In this document: piece after piece, positions 47,601 to 60,600 of the stretch
Numbering within the stretch: position 1 is the stretch's first letter
Layout of the letters: each line of letters starts with the position of its first letter
NCBI GenBank assembly: GCA_019914995.1
Contig: CM034134.1
Span: 1,258,145-1,322,144, forward strand
Source: Acanthochlamys bracteata
Lineage: Eukaryota > Streptophyta > Magnoliopsida > Pandanales > Velloziaceae
Length of the DNA: 64,000 bases
Reading direction: 5' to 3'
Position numbers and translations under genes: made by a program
The notes under the pieces: generated by a model
The model's database searches: none
What the model saw: only the letters and a program-made list of their open reading frames with translations
What the model was told of the DNA's origin: nothing

Positions 47601-49347
47601 AATGGACAGGAAGGTGCATCAGATGCGGACATCAGCATTCTTGCAAGGTACAAATATTCTGAATCTTCTAACACTGGGGATAAAGATACAGGAATAATGA
47701 CCACAATTTCATCTAGTTCTGGAAATTCATCCAGTGAACGCGCCCTTTTACATGAAGACGCGGTATTTTTTTCTATGCTTATGAACGTTTATCTACATGC
47801 AAGTACTTTTTGAAAGCACCTCCTTTTCTTCATTTGTCTTTGTCATGCTCAGGCAAATTGCATATGTAGCTTTTTAACTATTCAGTCAAGTCATGTGGTC
47901 TTATGTTTCTCAAATAACTCAAATATCTTGGGGGAGAATTTACTTCAAGATTATGTTTGCTCTACTTATATATCTTAGAACTTCGCCACTCAGTAAGTGC
48001 ATGAATATATCGGTGAAGCTGAGAAGAGTTAAATAAATTAATACTTTTAAGGAATAACACTCTAATGCTTAAGCTTGATTGTGCTGTCGAAAAGCTTAAC
48101 ATATACATGAATGCCTTGTTTTAAATTTGGTTAAGTTTACAGTGTCTATAGAGGTGAAAAAGACTTGAAATTTACCCTCTTGAATACTTTCATGTTGTTC
48201 ACTTTTTCTTGACATCATTTACTAGAAAATTGTTGCAATGACAGATATAGTAAACAAAACTTTAACACAATCTGGATTACATGTCATCCATACACTTTCA
48301 TGCTCGCTTATTTACTTGTTCATGCTTTGTTGTCGTACTTCATTTCTTTATTTGAGGTACCATTGGTGGCAAACAGGATGAAACATATAAACATCATTCA
48401 TCACAAATACTTAAAAACCAATAGTATTCTTACCTGGTTATGTTTTATATATTGAAGATACATTTTCGTGTATTTGGTCCTTTTATTTAAAATTTTCGTG
48501 TATTTTTGTATGTGTACAGGACAGATTCGGGATTGGTGTTATACCTTTTAACGCAGTCGTAGTTGACATTTCTTAGAGAAGTTGATAAATTGGTAGAACT
48601 TATATCAAGTTCTTTATATTTCTTTGTAGAAGGAGAAGCTTTTATATTTATAACTAAGCATAGTCATCTCTCGAATCTATTAACTTGTTTGTGCTGTTAT
48701 ACAACTTAGATTCTGCCATAAGTGATTCCTACAATGCTAATCATGTGATGACCCGTAGCTCTAATTTAAAGAGGAAGCATTAAAGCATCTCAAGATATGT
48801 AACATGATTCAAGTGTGCTCTTCTTAGTTTTCTACATATCACAATGTACATCAGAAGTTGTTTGGTTGATATTCAATTCATTTTAAGGGTTTTAGGATTA
48901 TTTATGATGTCGTATAGCTTTTGGGATCATTTAATTTCTGAGGCATATTTGTTAATTTTGCTATTGTATCTTTTAATGACCTTTATATTTAGATATCTTA
49001 AGTTCTTTTTATTGAGAACCATTGCTATTGATAAATTAGCTTTGTTTTTACTGTTGCATGAATTTCGCTGACTATGTTTGTGCTTGAACAAAGGGTGGCT
49101 CTGATCTTTGTGCATTTGTAAATCCCAGAAGAACGGCCTCTGAAACTTTCTTTTTTAATTAAATTTTATTTTTCCTGCGGTATAGGAATGTTGTATATGC
49201 CTAACTCCATACGAAGATGGAACTGAGCTCCATGTGCTTCCATGCAACCATCACTTTCACTCTACGTGCATCATCAAGTGGCTACGCATCAATGCCACCT
49301 GCCCACTTTGCAAGTACAATATTCTCAAGGGCTGTGATGTTGTGTGA
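44678..49347 (+). CDS. RIE1: RIE1-like transmembrane RING-H2 E3 ubiquitin ligase
   Basis: Five exons: 44678-45171, 46380-46499, 47385-47517, 47610-47762 and 49186-49347, joined in frame to 353 residues. Family signature [20 protein letters not shown] (52-71) precedes about five hydrophobic segments: 76-97, 107-127, about 177-192, 206-229 and 230-246. An acidic stretch lies at 145-159. A C-terminal RING-H2 domain at 302-342 has all eight ligands in the order C-x2-C, C-x-H-x2-H-x2-C, C-x2-C (CCIC...[11 protein letters not shown]...CPLC). The end is [12 protein letters not shown]. Such ligases transfer ubiquitin from an E2 at a membrane; Arabidopsis RIE1 is needed for seed development. The symbol rests on overall similarity and on position beside PPR and MAP70 genes; paralogues such as At1g12760 are alternatives. 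Confidence 0.9.
45609..45719. repeat. Direct repeat in RIE1-like intron 1
   Basis: TTACAATTTATGTACTTGCC followed by TACTATA occurs at 45609-45635 and 45693-45719; TTGCTGGTGGTATTACA is also repeated nearby (45680 and 45727). This is a local duplication. Confidence 0.8.
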
Positions 49348-50240
49348 AACAGAATTGAATCTGTTCATTTGACATACTAAGGAACTGAGTTATTAAAGCT
49401 TCCATGACATCTGGTTGAGGCCTTGACACTGACTTTGCAATGAAAGAAGCGGCAAAGGATGGTTAGGTTTTTATCTTTGTACAGAATTTTGGCAGTGTGA
49501 AGAAATGTAATATATATAGTAGCATCGCAATGTCAGATATAATAACAAACTGGGGATTTGCTGATACGACATTGTTGATAATTTGAACTCAGCGTCTGTT
49601 GTGTAGATATTGATATTATGAGGAGTTGATATTGTTTTGTTCTGTATTTAAGATAAAAGTTTTTATTTTGTTTTGTTGGATAACTCTGTTAATTCTCTTA
49701 AATAGTTGTATGAATCTGCCAAGATTCTGCTGTTGTGTAGTACTTACGTAACAACAATATTTTAGGGTGCGCTTTGTCTTCTAGTTAGGATGTGTTTTAG
49801 TTTAGGGCGGGTTTATCTATAGATAAATTTAAATAAAAAATAAATTAAACATATATTTATTTTGTATCAAAAGTAATTTTGAATTTAAATTTGATAGGAT
49901 AGTTTATTTTAAATAATTTATTTTATTTATATTAAAAGTGAGTTTTAGAAAAGTGAATTTAAAAATTTTTATGTAAAATTGAGTTTAGAAAATTTGAATT
50001 TAGTAAAAATGAATTTCTATAAATTCGATGAATTAAAAATAAATTAAAATATAAAAATAATTTAAAATTTAGCAAGAAAAGTAAATTTAAGTGAATTTAG
50101 CTTTTCATATGAATACTTGATTAATTTTGAGATGATTTATAATATATTTTGTATTTGATTTATAACTTATATAAATGCCTAATGAGACATTAAAACTAAA
50201 AATAAGACTTTTAAAGTCCCGCCAAAGTAAGAAAATCAAA
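49348..50240. other. RIE1-like 3'UTR and intergenic spacer
   Basis: AT-rich spacer between two genes on the same strand. It holds the 3'UTR of the ligase gene and probably the NUP155 promoter. No TATA box was assigned. Confidence 0.5.
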
Positions 50241-50365
50241 ACCTCAAACAAAAACCTTTTCCCCCAAATCGAACGTACTACAAAATTAGGGTTTTCTTTT
50301 TTCTTCTCTCCCGCTCTCTTCCCGCGCTCGTTCTCTCGCGCAGAGATCGAGAGATTGAGAGAGAG

Positions 50366-50392
50366 GGTGTGTGTGTGTGTGTGTGTGTGTGT
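50366..50392. repeat. (GT)n microsatellite in the NUP155 5' leader
   Basis: About 13 GT units, preceded by a GA-rich stretch and followed by GTTGTTGTTCTTGTTGTTCG. It lies 40-67 bases before the start codon and is therefore probably transcribed. Confidence 0.9.
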
Positions 50393-50432
50393 TGTGTGTT
50401 GTTGTTCTTGTTGTTCGAATAGAAGGTAAGCA

Positions 50433-52820
50433 ATGGCGTGGGGAGAAGATGAAGTGGTTGGGCCGGACATCGCGACAGCGGGGATTCACGTCAGTGAAAG
50501 AATCGGGAAAGAAATTGCCGGGCAGCTTGATCTTGAAGAATCTCTTGAATCTGCTCGTTATGCTAGCCATCCTTACTCCTCCCATCCCAAAGAGGTAAGT
50601 TCTCATTGAATCGATTCAAAAAATTCCTTGAATTTGCCTTGATAAGATTCTCTAGTTGTGTTTTTGCTAGTCTGGATCAAATCAAACTCATAAGTTCTAT
50701 ATTATAGATATACTTTATGCAAAACCAATAGAGGAAGTTCATTGTCGATAGCAAATATGCACGGGCGTAATCAGGATGATTTGCGTCAACAGTTAACTTG
50801 CGTGGTACTTAAAAGAGACGCATTGAAAGGACCTTCATGTGGTCTGTGGCTACATGAGAAAATCACTTTTTTGTGAGGTTTGATTGTTGAAACATCCTAC
50901 GGGATTCTAGAATCGTAATACCATGTGTAAGATTTGGTTCGAAATAAAGCAAGAAGATTGAAAATTTGGGGTTTTTTTCAGTTTTTCATAATCTGTACTG
51001 ATAAGTATTACATCACTAACACTCACAATGATCAAGATTATAGTATCCAAAGCTTGTTGAAAAATGACGACATCCGATGCATGTTGGACTTGACCTGAGC
51101 CCCTCAGCATATGTGAATAAGTTTTGAGTCCATGGAATATATATCTCGTTGTTTTACCTTACTTCTTTACTGTAATATTGAGAATAAACTCTGATTCATG
51201 AAAATAATATCTAAAATATCTGAAAAACTTCGGAGTAATATGCGGATTGCTTCCTCATCTTGCATTACCTTATAATATGATATTTTGTCTTTCAATAGAA
51301 GTACAATACAAGAAGTTGATTTGGTACTTCTTTAACCTTTGATTTTTACCTTTATTTCATAGCTAATTATGAGCTTTCTTATAGTGGCCTGCTGCATTTG
51401 AAGTTGTTGAGACACGGGAGTTACCAGCAGTGCTGATTGAAAGATATAATGCAGCTGGAGGTGAAGGAACAGCATTATGCGGGATATTTCCCCAAATACG
51501 TAGAGCCTGGGCGTCAGTGGACAATACTTTATTTCTTTGGCGATCTGATAAATGGTAGGACTATAACCTGTAGGGTGTTGTTTCTGATTTCCTTTTATTT
51601 TTTGGATACCTTCAAGCATTGTTTTGGGCTACGTAATAAAATCTTGAGCTGGCTTATGGTGTAGAACTTTGGTTCCAAGTGATTAGCTGCTTTTACTCTA
51701 ATGGGCTTTATCTAAGGTGGTATTTGAGAGTGCTTTTCAACTCCTTTTCATTCCAACTTTTTATTTTACATTTTTCAATAAATTTTTAATAATATTTTAT
51801 AAAATTTTAAAAAATTTAGAAAGTACTATACAAAAATATTTTATATTGTAAGATCTTGTTATTATTTATGTTTTTATGTCAAAAAATAAAGCTCATTTAA
51901 AAAAAATTTCTAGATACCTTTTGTTTTAAAAATTTTCTTTTCGAAAAGTACTCTTAAGCATCCAGTAAATACTAAAAGTATTCTCTTTTGCACTTGATTT
52001 AGATGCATGAAATACTCAAGCATTGATTGCACAGGGATTGCCAATGCACTGAGTATAGCGGTGAGGATCAAGCAATTTGTGGTGTAGGACTTGTGAGAGC
52101 TAGGCCTGGAATTTTTGTTGAAGCAATCCAGTATCTTTTAGTGCTAGCCACTCCTATTGAGGTAAGAATTACCAATATTTATTATTATTATTATTATTAT
52201 TAGTATTATCTTAGAGCTTCATCATGGACTTGAATACTTTTTACCTGTTGCTTTAATTATAAACTATTCCTCAAATCAAATGCATTTACTATTCCTTTAT
52301 AGAATTGTGGCTCTTAACTTTTAAGAGAAAATGATGTCTGATTCTGTACTATATCTAGAAGTGTTCTTTCGAAGATTAAATAAACAAATAAAATATATAT
52401 ATGTAGGAGGGATAGGGTACTTTTTTGTTTAAAGGCACTCTTGCGCACTCCAGGCTATTTTTTGCCGTAGAGATTTTCAAATCTAATATTTACCGTTGGA
52501 TATGAAAGATTATGAGTCAGTAGTACGCAGTTAAAATTTTAGCTCAATTGGAACACGAATCGACAATCATTTGGTCACTTGATTAGATGACGCAAAATAG
52601 AAATATATATGTTTTGTCAAATTCTACTATTTGTATCATTATGATCAAATGAACAAATGAAGGTCGATTCGTATTCCGATTAAGTTAAAATTTTGTCAGC
52701 ATGCTACTGACTCATAAATGATCATATCCAACGGTATAGATTAAAGAGGTCTCCACGATCATTTTTGGCCGTAGAGTGCGCGGGAGTGCCTTTAGGAGAG
52801 GGAGTGCCCTTATCCATACC

Positions 52821-52877
<57 letters not shown>

Positions 52878-52915
52878 GTATATGTATATATGTATATACA
52901 TATATATATATGTAC

Positions 52916-52961
<46 letters not shown>

Positions 52962-52990
52962 GTATATATGTATATATATATATATATGTA

Positions 52991-53048
<58 letters not shown>

Positions 53049-53343
53049 TGTACATGTACATGTACATATGTACATGTATGTACATGTACATGTACATATG
53101 TACATGTACATGTACATATGTATGATGTACATGTATATGTACATGTACATATATACATGTACATGTACATGTCATTATGTACATGTACATGTACATATGT
53201 ACATGTACATGTACATATACATACATGTACATGTACATGTACATATGTACATGTACATATATGTACATATATGTATATGTATATATGTATATGTATATCT
53301 ATATATATGTACATGTACATATACATATATGTATATGTACATA

Positions 53344-53404
<61 letters not shown>

Positions 53405-54236
53405 ATAGATCCGAACAAATCGATTCAACCTCATATTCTGAGAAATTATTATTCTTAGAAATATCTTTTACGGTTCCAATGTGGATACCGTAGTGGTCGA
53501 TATCACAGCGTATTATGCTTTTGATCTGAGTGAGACATTCCCTTGCGAAGTGTTTTATCACTATACTATTACAATAATTGTTATAAAACAGAACGTCTAT
53601 CAAGCCACGTTCTCTGACAATAATTGCTATTTTATGTCTGTTACTGCTGTTTGTGATAAGAAGGAATCTCCCATCAGTTCTCTGATTTGATGTTTGGTTC
53701 TAAGGGGTTATTCTCAACCAAGGGGGAAGCCTCATTGACCATAAAATGAAAGACGCTGCCATAGCAAAGATCATTATGAATATACAGTTCATATTCCCAC
53801 AATCGTGAATGTCTCCACAGTATGGAGCTTCTCTTTTAGTAGCGTATCTCATAATACTCATCTTGGACAATGGCGTATTCTCAACTAAGAGGGAAAGCCA
53901 CATATGTATATATATACATAGAAGAAGATATGTGCACATTGCCATCTTAGGACCACATTGATCAATATAAGGTGCGTAGAAGCTCAAATTTGATCACCAC
54001 TGTTGGATATGAAAAATTATGAGTGGTTAACATGCCGACAAAATTTTAGCTCAATCGAATTTTAAGTCGATCTCCATCTGACTTCTTAATCAAGATGACA
54101 AAAAAAAAAAATGTTATGTTTTGCAAATTTTGTTAAATTTCTTAGACATGAGTTGAAATTTTATCAACATATTTTCAACTTATGGTTTTTTATATTCAAC
54201 GGTAAAAATTAGATTATATACGATGGCATGTGCTTC

Positions 54237-54277
<41 letters not shown>

Positions 54278-54638
54278 TAGGGGAGGGATAGGGGCACTCC
54301 CTTTCCGGTTTATGGTCGGGGTGACCTCCAAATCCAATCTTCACCGTTGGATATGAAGAACTATGAGTTAGAAACATATCCATAAAATTTCAGCTCAATC
54401 GGACTACGAATTCACGCCCATCCGGTCACTTGATCAAGATGACATAAAGTAAGAAAACTTAAAAATATATATATATATTGTATTATTTATGTCATCTTGA
54501 TCAAGTGACCGGATGGGCGTGAATTCGTAGTCCGATTGAGCTGAAAATTTTATGGATATGTTTCTAACTCATAGTTCTTCATATCCAACGGTGGAGATTG
54601 AATTTGGAGGTCACCCCGACCATAAATCGGGGAGGGAG

Positions 54639-54669
<31 letters not shown>

Positions 54670-57600
54670 ATACGTATGTGGATACATACGTGTCGATTGC
54701 GGTTCGCTTTAGGTAAAATTTATATAGGGATCTTGATCCATAATTCTTCATACTCAACGGTAGAGATTGAATTTTTGAAACATTTTATGTATAAGATGCT
54801 CCATAGGTTTCCCTAAGGGTAGGAGGTGTCTCCATATATCATCATCATCTTATATTATTATTGTTATTGTTATTGTTCAGGAGACAATGATGTTCATGTA
54901 CTATGATGAAATGCTTGTCTAATTCGTAGTTATGTGTTCTTACATGCATCAAATTGGCTGAATTCATGTACTGTCTTTGCTCGCGGTTTGTATAGTTTGA
55001 GAGCTACATAAACTTTTGACTATTTGTATTCTTTTGTTTCTTCACAACAATGGTTACATGAGGAATAGGATTATGTCTTATACTATTGGTTGTTTTGCGG
55101 CTTTCAAAGTCTTTTGGGACTTTGGAAAGCCCATAAGTTGTGAATCAATATCTAATTATGTCTTTCATCTCTGTCAATTTTGGTCTTAAAGGCTTTAGTT
55201 GTGGCCGTATTTGAAGGGGTATAAGTTCGTGACTAGCCGTCATTCTCTAGCAATATCTCTCTCATTTCCTGTCAGAACCTGAAGTCATTAGACATTGCCA
55301 ACTAAGTATGTCTTTCTTTTTTATCTGAATATCTGAATAGGCCAGGCCATGGATGATGTTGGTCTATACAAAGCCTGACGGTAGAACATTATACATAGCC
55401 TGACGGTAGAACATTATTAACTGGAGATGTGGACCTTTCATCTGGTTCTCGATGACTTAATGCAAATGATTGCTCTAGTTTGTGTCACCAGGTTCTTTGA
55501 TTATTTTGGCAGTACAATAGTTGAAAGAATCTGGAGGTTGCCTTGATAGCTGTATAGTGTAGCTTTAAACTCATCTGAATTTAGTTGAATGGAACATTTT
55601 CATTCATTTGGTTCCCGTTGATGGCATTTAAAAGTGATGTACTACACAGATGCTAAGATCACTCGATATTTCTCTGGCCGGTTGTGGACAGGTTTATATG
55701 GCATCATATAGCTCTTCACAAGTGTTGAAATTTTTCATATTTCTGGTCAAAAAGAATATAATATATAATTAATTTTTCTACGGTGGTAGCTAATTCTCAT
55801 AGGAGTATGCTGCAGCGGAAAAGGGGAAGGGCTAGATCCATATGAGGACATTTGTTTGCAACCCTTGCCAGAATATACTGTACCATCTGATAATGTGACT
55901 ATGACTTGCATTGCCTGTACTGATAAAGGCCGTATCTTCCTTTCTGGCCGTGATGGGCATGTATATGAACTTCAATACTCTAGTGGAGCAGGCTGGAATA
56001 AGCGTTGTCGCAAGGTGTGCCTTACGGCAGGTTTGAGCAGTCTTGTTTCGAGGTATATCACTAAAATATTTCATTCATCTCATTAATTAATGTCTTTTGC
56101 ATGGGTAGCTAACTCTCCTTGTATTCAGGTGGGTCCTTCCAACTGTCTTCAAGTTTGGATCTATTGACCCAATTGTTGACATGGTTGTTGACAATGAAAG
56201 GCACGTACTCTATGCGCGTACAGAAGGAATGAAGTTACAGGCATTTGACCTAGGAGCACAAGGTGATGGGCCCTTTAAAAAAACTGCTGAAGAAAGGAGC
56301 TTGATTGATCCACGGGAGGGACAAGGGGGTAGACGATCTGCTGCAGCTAGAGCAGTTGCTAGAACAACTAAGCCATTTATAGTCGCTATTGCACCATTGT
56401 CGTCTATTGAATCGAAATGGCTGCATCTTGTTGCTGTCCTCTCAGATGGAAGAAGACTGTACCTTTCTACATCACCGCCAAGTGGAAGTGGTTCTGTAGG
56501 GGGTATTAGTGGACTAGGTAATGGATGCCAAAGGCCTTCCTGCTTAAGAGTTGTAGCAACTAGACCTTCCCCTCCATTAGGTGTTGCTGGTGGACTTACT
56601 TTCGGTGCAGTGTCTGCTGTTGCCAGAACTCATCCTGAGGATCTTGCTCTGAAAGTGGAATCAGCTTTTTATTCTGCAGGGACTGTTGTGCTTTCAGATT
56701 GTACATCTCCTACAATGTCCTCCCTTCTATTAGCTAGCAAAGATCCAAGCATGCAACCATCTGTTACTGGTAACATTGCTTCTGCTGCAAGGAGTTCTCT
56801 TGCATTACGCGAATTATTATCATCTTTGCCTATTGAGGGTCGGATGCTCTGTGCTGCTGATGTTTTACCCCTTCCTGATACAGCCATTACTGTACAGTCA
56901 ATGTATGCAGATACAGGGGTTTGTGGTTTTATGTCCCTAATAGAATCATGTGAAAAGGCAACTGCAAGACTTTGGGCCAAAGGCGATTTGTCAATTCAGC
57001 ATATTTTACCTAGGAGAAGGCTTGTTGTCTTCAGTACCATGGGAATGATGGAGATAGCTTTTAATAGGCCTGTGGATATACTGAGAAAGCTTTTGGAATC
57101 AAATGCTCCCAGATCACATATTGAGGACTTCTTTAATCGCTATGGAGCTGGAGAATCTGCTGCTATGTGCTTATTGCTTGCAGCAAAGTTAGCATATGCC
57201 GAAGATGTTTTTATAAGCAATTCAATTGCTGAAAAAGCAGCAGAATTATATGAAGATCCAAGACTTGTTGGAGTGCCCCAACTTGATGGTGTTAGTGGCA
57301 TGCCAAGTACCAGAACTCCTACTGGAGGCTTCAGCATGGGTCAGGTGGTGCAAGAGGCCGAACCTACGTTTTCTGGTGCACATGAGGGTCTCTGTTTGTG
57401 CATGTCAAGGTTGCTATTACCTATATGGGAACTGCCCGTAATGGTTGTGCAGAAGGAGGGCATTTCAGATGCCAGATCTGATGGAGTAGTTACTTGTAGG
57501 CTTCCTCTAGGTGCGATTCATGTTCTTGAAGGAAAGATTCGTTCACTAGAGCAGTTTCTAAGGTCAAGAAGAAACCTAAGACGGGGCCTTTATGGATATG

Positions 57601-60600
57601 TTGCTGGACTTGGAGATGCTACTGGTTCAATTCTGTATAATAGCCAGAGTACAGGTATTCCATTATTCCACATGCAGTCTCCTATTGGAGATGGTGCAGC
57701 TCCCAATAAAAGACAACGACTTCCTTACAATTCTGCAGAATTGGCTGCTATGGAGGTAAGCAAAGTATGCTTTAATTAGCTTCTTAAATTCTAGAGGCAT
57801 TCTTCTAATTCTGCACGCATGACAGGTAAGGATGATGGAATGCCTTAGGCGCTTGCTAAGGAGGTCCTGTGAGGCACTATACTTGCTTCAGCTTATATCC
57901 CAACATCATGTAACTCGTTTGGTTCAACGTCTAGATAGTACTTTACGAAAAAAATTGGTGCAGTTGACTTTTCATCAGTTAGTATGTTCTGAAGAAGGCG
58001 ATCAGCTTACCATGCATCTAATTTCTGGGCTTATGGAGGTAAGTTCATTCATTCTATTATCTATAACCAGTTTCTTCTTGTTTGGTTGCGTGTAGACATG
58101 TATATTGTGTTTTTCCTTCTTGCTTGCACACTCATGGTTTTGAAAAATAAATGGCTTTCCTGTGTTATCATGGTTTTGAAAAATTAATGGCTTTCCTGTG
58201 TTACTTATAGGATCCACAATATCAATATTATCTGAATGTTTAATTTCTTATTCTTGCATCACTTATATATATTGTTGAATCTTGCAGTATTATGTAGGAC
58301 CTGAAGGCAGGGGTACGGTGGATGAGATAAGTGTGAAGTTAAGGGATGGTTGCCCTAGCTACTACGATGAGTTGGACTACAAATACTTTCTTGCAGTGGA
58401 ATGCCTTGAGAGAGCTGCTGCGACTACTAACCCCGTAGAGCGGGAAAATCTAGCTAGAGATGCCTATAACTTCCTGAACAAAGTCCCTGAGACTGCTGAT
58501 TTGAGCACTGTATGCAAGAGATTTGAAGATCTGAGGTCAGTTTTCAGTTCTGGAATCATACCATATGCTTGTCTGATCTATATATTTTTCTGGTTGTTCT
58601 GTATATTTAAGTTGTAGGAGTGCAACTGAGTGACTCCATTATTTCTTTCTAGATTCTATGAAGCTGTGGTTCGTTTGCCTCTACAAAAAGCTCAGGCTCT
58701 TGACCCCCAAGGTGATGCTGTCAATGAAAGAGCAGATCCTACCCCCCGAGACTATGCACTTATTCAACGTGCACAGTGCTATGAAATTATAACGAATGCC
58801 CTTAGAAGTCTGAAGGGTGAAGCTGGAGAAAGAGGAAGTGGAAGAAGTACCGTCCTTGATCAGGCTTCACGGGACAGATACATTAGACAGATCATTCAGT
58901 TGGGTGTTCAGTGGCCTGATATAGCCTTCCATGAGCATTTGTACAGGACATTAATTGACATAGGCCTTGAAAATGAGCTTTTGGAATATGGAAGTTCAGA
59001 TTTGGTTTCATTTCTTCAGACTGCAGGAAGGAAAGCAATCAATGAGGTTTTGTTTTGTTTTAAGGCAACAATAACTAATCTCGAATTGATTAATTGTTTG
59101 ATGATTATAGCTTACATGCAGCAGTTCTGTTACTTATTTATCTTGCCTAAACTGTCCTTGTGACATTTTACAGCCATTAATGTAAACACCTACATGTATA
59201 TGTTTCTAGAAAATATTACCACATATAGCTTTTATAAACCTGCCTCTGCATCATCTCCTTATAATGTTTTCATCTTATGAAATGTTGATGCTTTTATGTT
59301 CCCTTAAATATGTTGTTAGGGTAACTCTTTCATTGTTATTAGCAGTCATCTGTCCTTCTCGTTTTCTAGGTGTTGTATAGATTTGTACTTGCAGTCCTCA
59401 TATGTGTGGCTTTTGTTTGTCAACTTTGTACGTACTCCTATTATTTTTATTTTATTTGTTTTTTGTTCAATCCAGTAGTAGTACACCATCTGGAGATAAT
59501 ATATAGCACCTTAGTTACTTACTATGACTTGTTTACAAGGCTTTAATATGCATCAGTTAGAGGCTTCCAGCTCTTGAAACTTTGATTGGTACATCTTTTT
59601 GTTTCTTATTAGGCTTGTGCAAAGACATTAGTGAATTCTTCAGTGCCTGATACTGAGGCACCTAATGCTGGCAGTACCAAGTATCTTGACCTTTTGGCAA
59701 GGTATTATGTTATGAGAAGGCAACATCTTCTTGCCGCTCACGTATTTCTCAGATTAGCTGAAAGGCAGGGGAGGGATCCAGGAGAAGCACCTACACTAGA
59801 ACAGAGGTACTTAATGCTGTTTGTTGTAGTTGAAATCCACTAAATACTAGTAGATTTGATAGATGATTGCACCTTTCTTATATGTGTATGTGTTCTCGTG
59901 ATGCTTCAGGTGTCAATACCTCAGTAATGCAGTTTTGCAGGCAAAGACTGCTTCCACCACTTCTGGACTTGGGAATTCTAATAGACATGCAGTTGATGAG
60001 GAATTGCTGGCTGTTCTTGAAGCAAAGCTTGCTGTTCTTAGGTTTCAAATTAAAATTAAAGAAGAGCTGGAATTCTTAGCATCAAGATTGGAAACTTTTC
60101 CAAGCACGAGCATGTCAGTCCAAAATGAAGCTTTTCCTCCGAGTGACTTGGAGGCTAGTACCAGCATAGCAGAGTCTGCAAAAGAGAAAGTGAAAGAATT
60201 GGCAATTGAACTAAAGAGCATAACACAATTGTACAATGAGTATGCTGTTCCATTTGAACTTTGGGAGGTACCCCTCTTATCAACATGCTGCCTACAGAGA
60301 TGACCCTGGTCATAGAGCCCAATTGAGCAATCTCTAATAGATTCTAGGCGAATGCAAAAGAATGCTTTACTTGTTTTGAAATCATAACATGCTAGAATAT
60401 ACCAACATTGTATCACGTGGCAAACCTATTATTGGATTTATAATCAGAAATCCATCTTATATATTATGGAAATTTTAGCAAGACTCGTGCACTGATAGCC
60501 TTTTCTAGAAGAAATTAAGCTTTTTATTAAATTATTATTATTATAAAATTTGTTTTGAGAATCAGAACTAAGCTTTTTGTTAGGCCTGTATTTACTTGTA

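Noticed and set aside
50105-50606. Antisense and alternative frames over the NUP155 first exon and leader
   Set aside because: They are driven by the GT repeat and overlap the real start [10 protein letters not shown].
52722-53603. Long open frames (up to 242 codons) on both strands over the TA/TACATG array
   Set aside because: They consist of Tyr, Ile, Met, His, Val, Cys and Thr codons produced by the repeat in every frame and lie inside a NUP155 intron.
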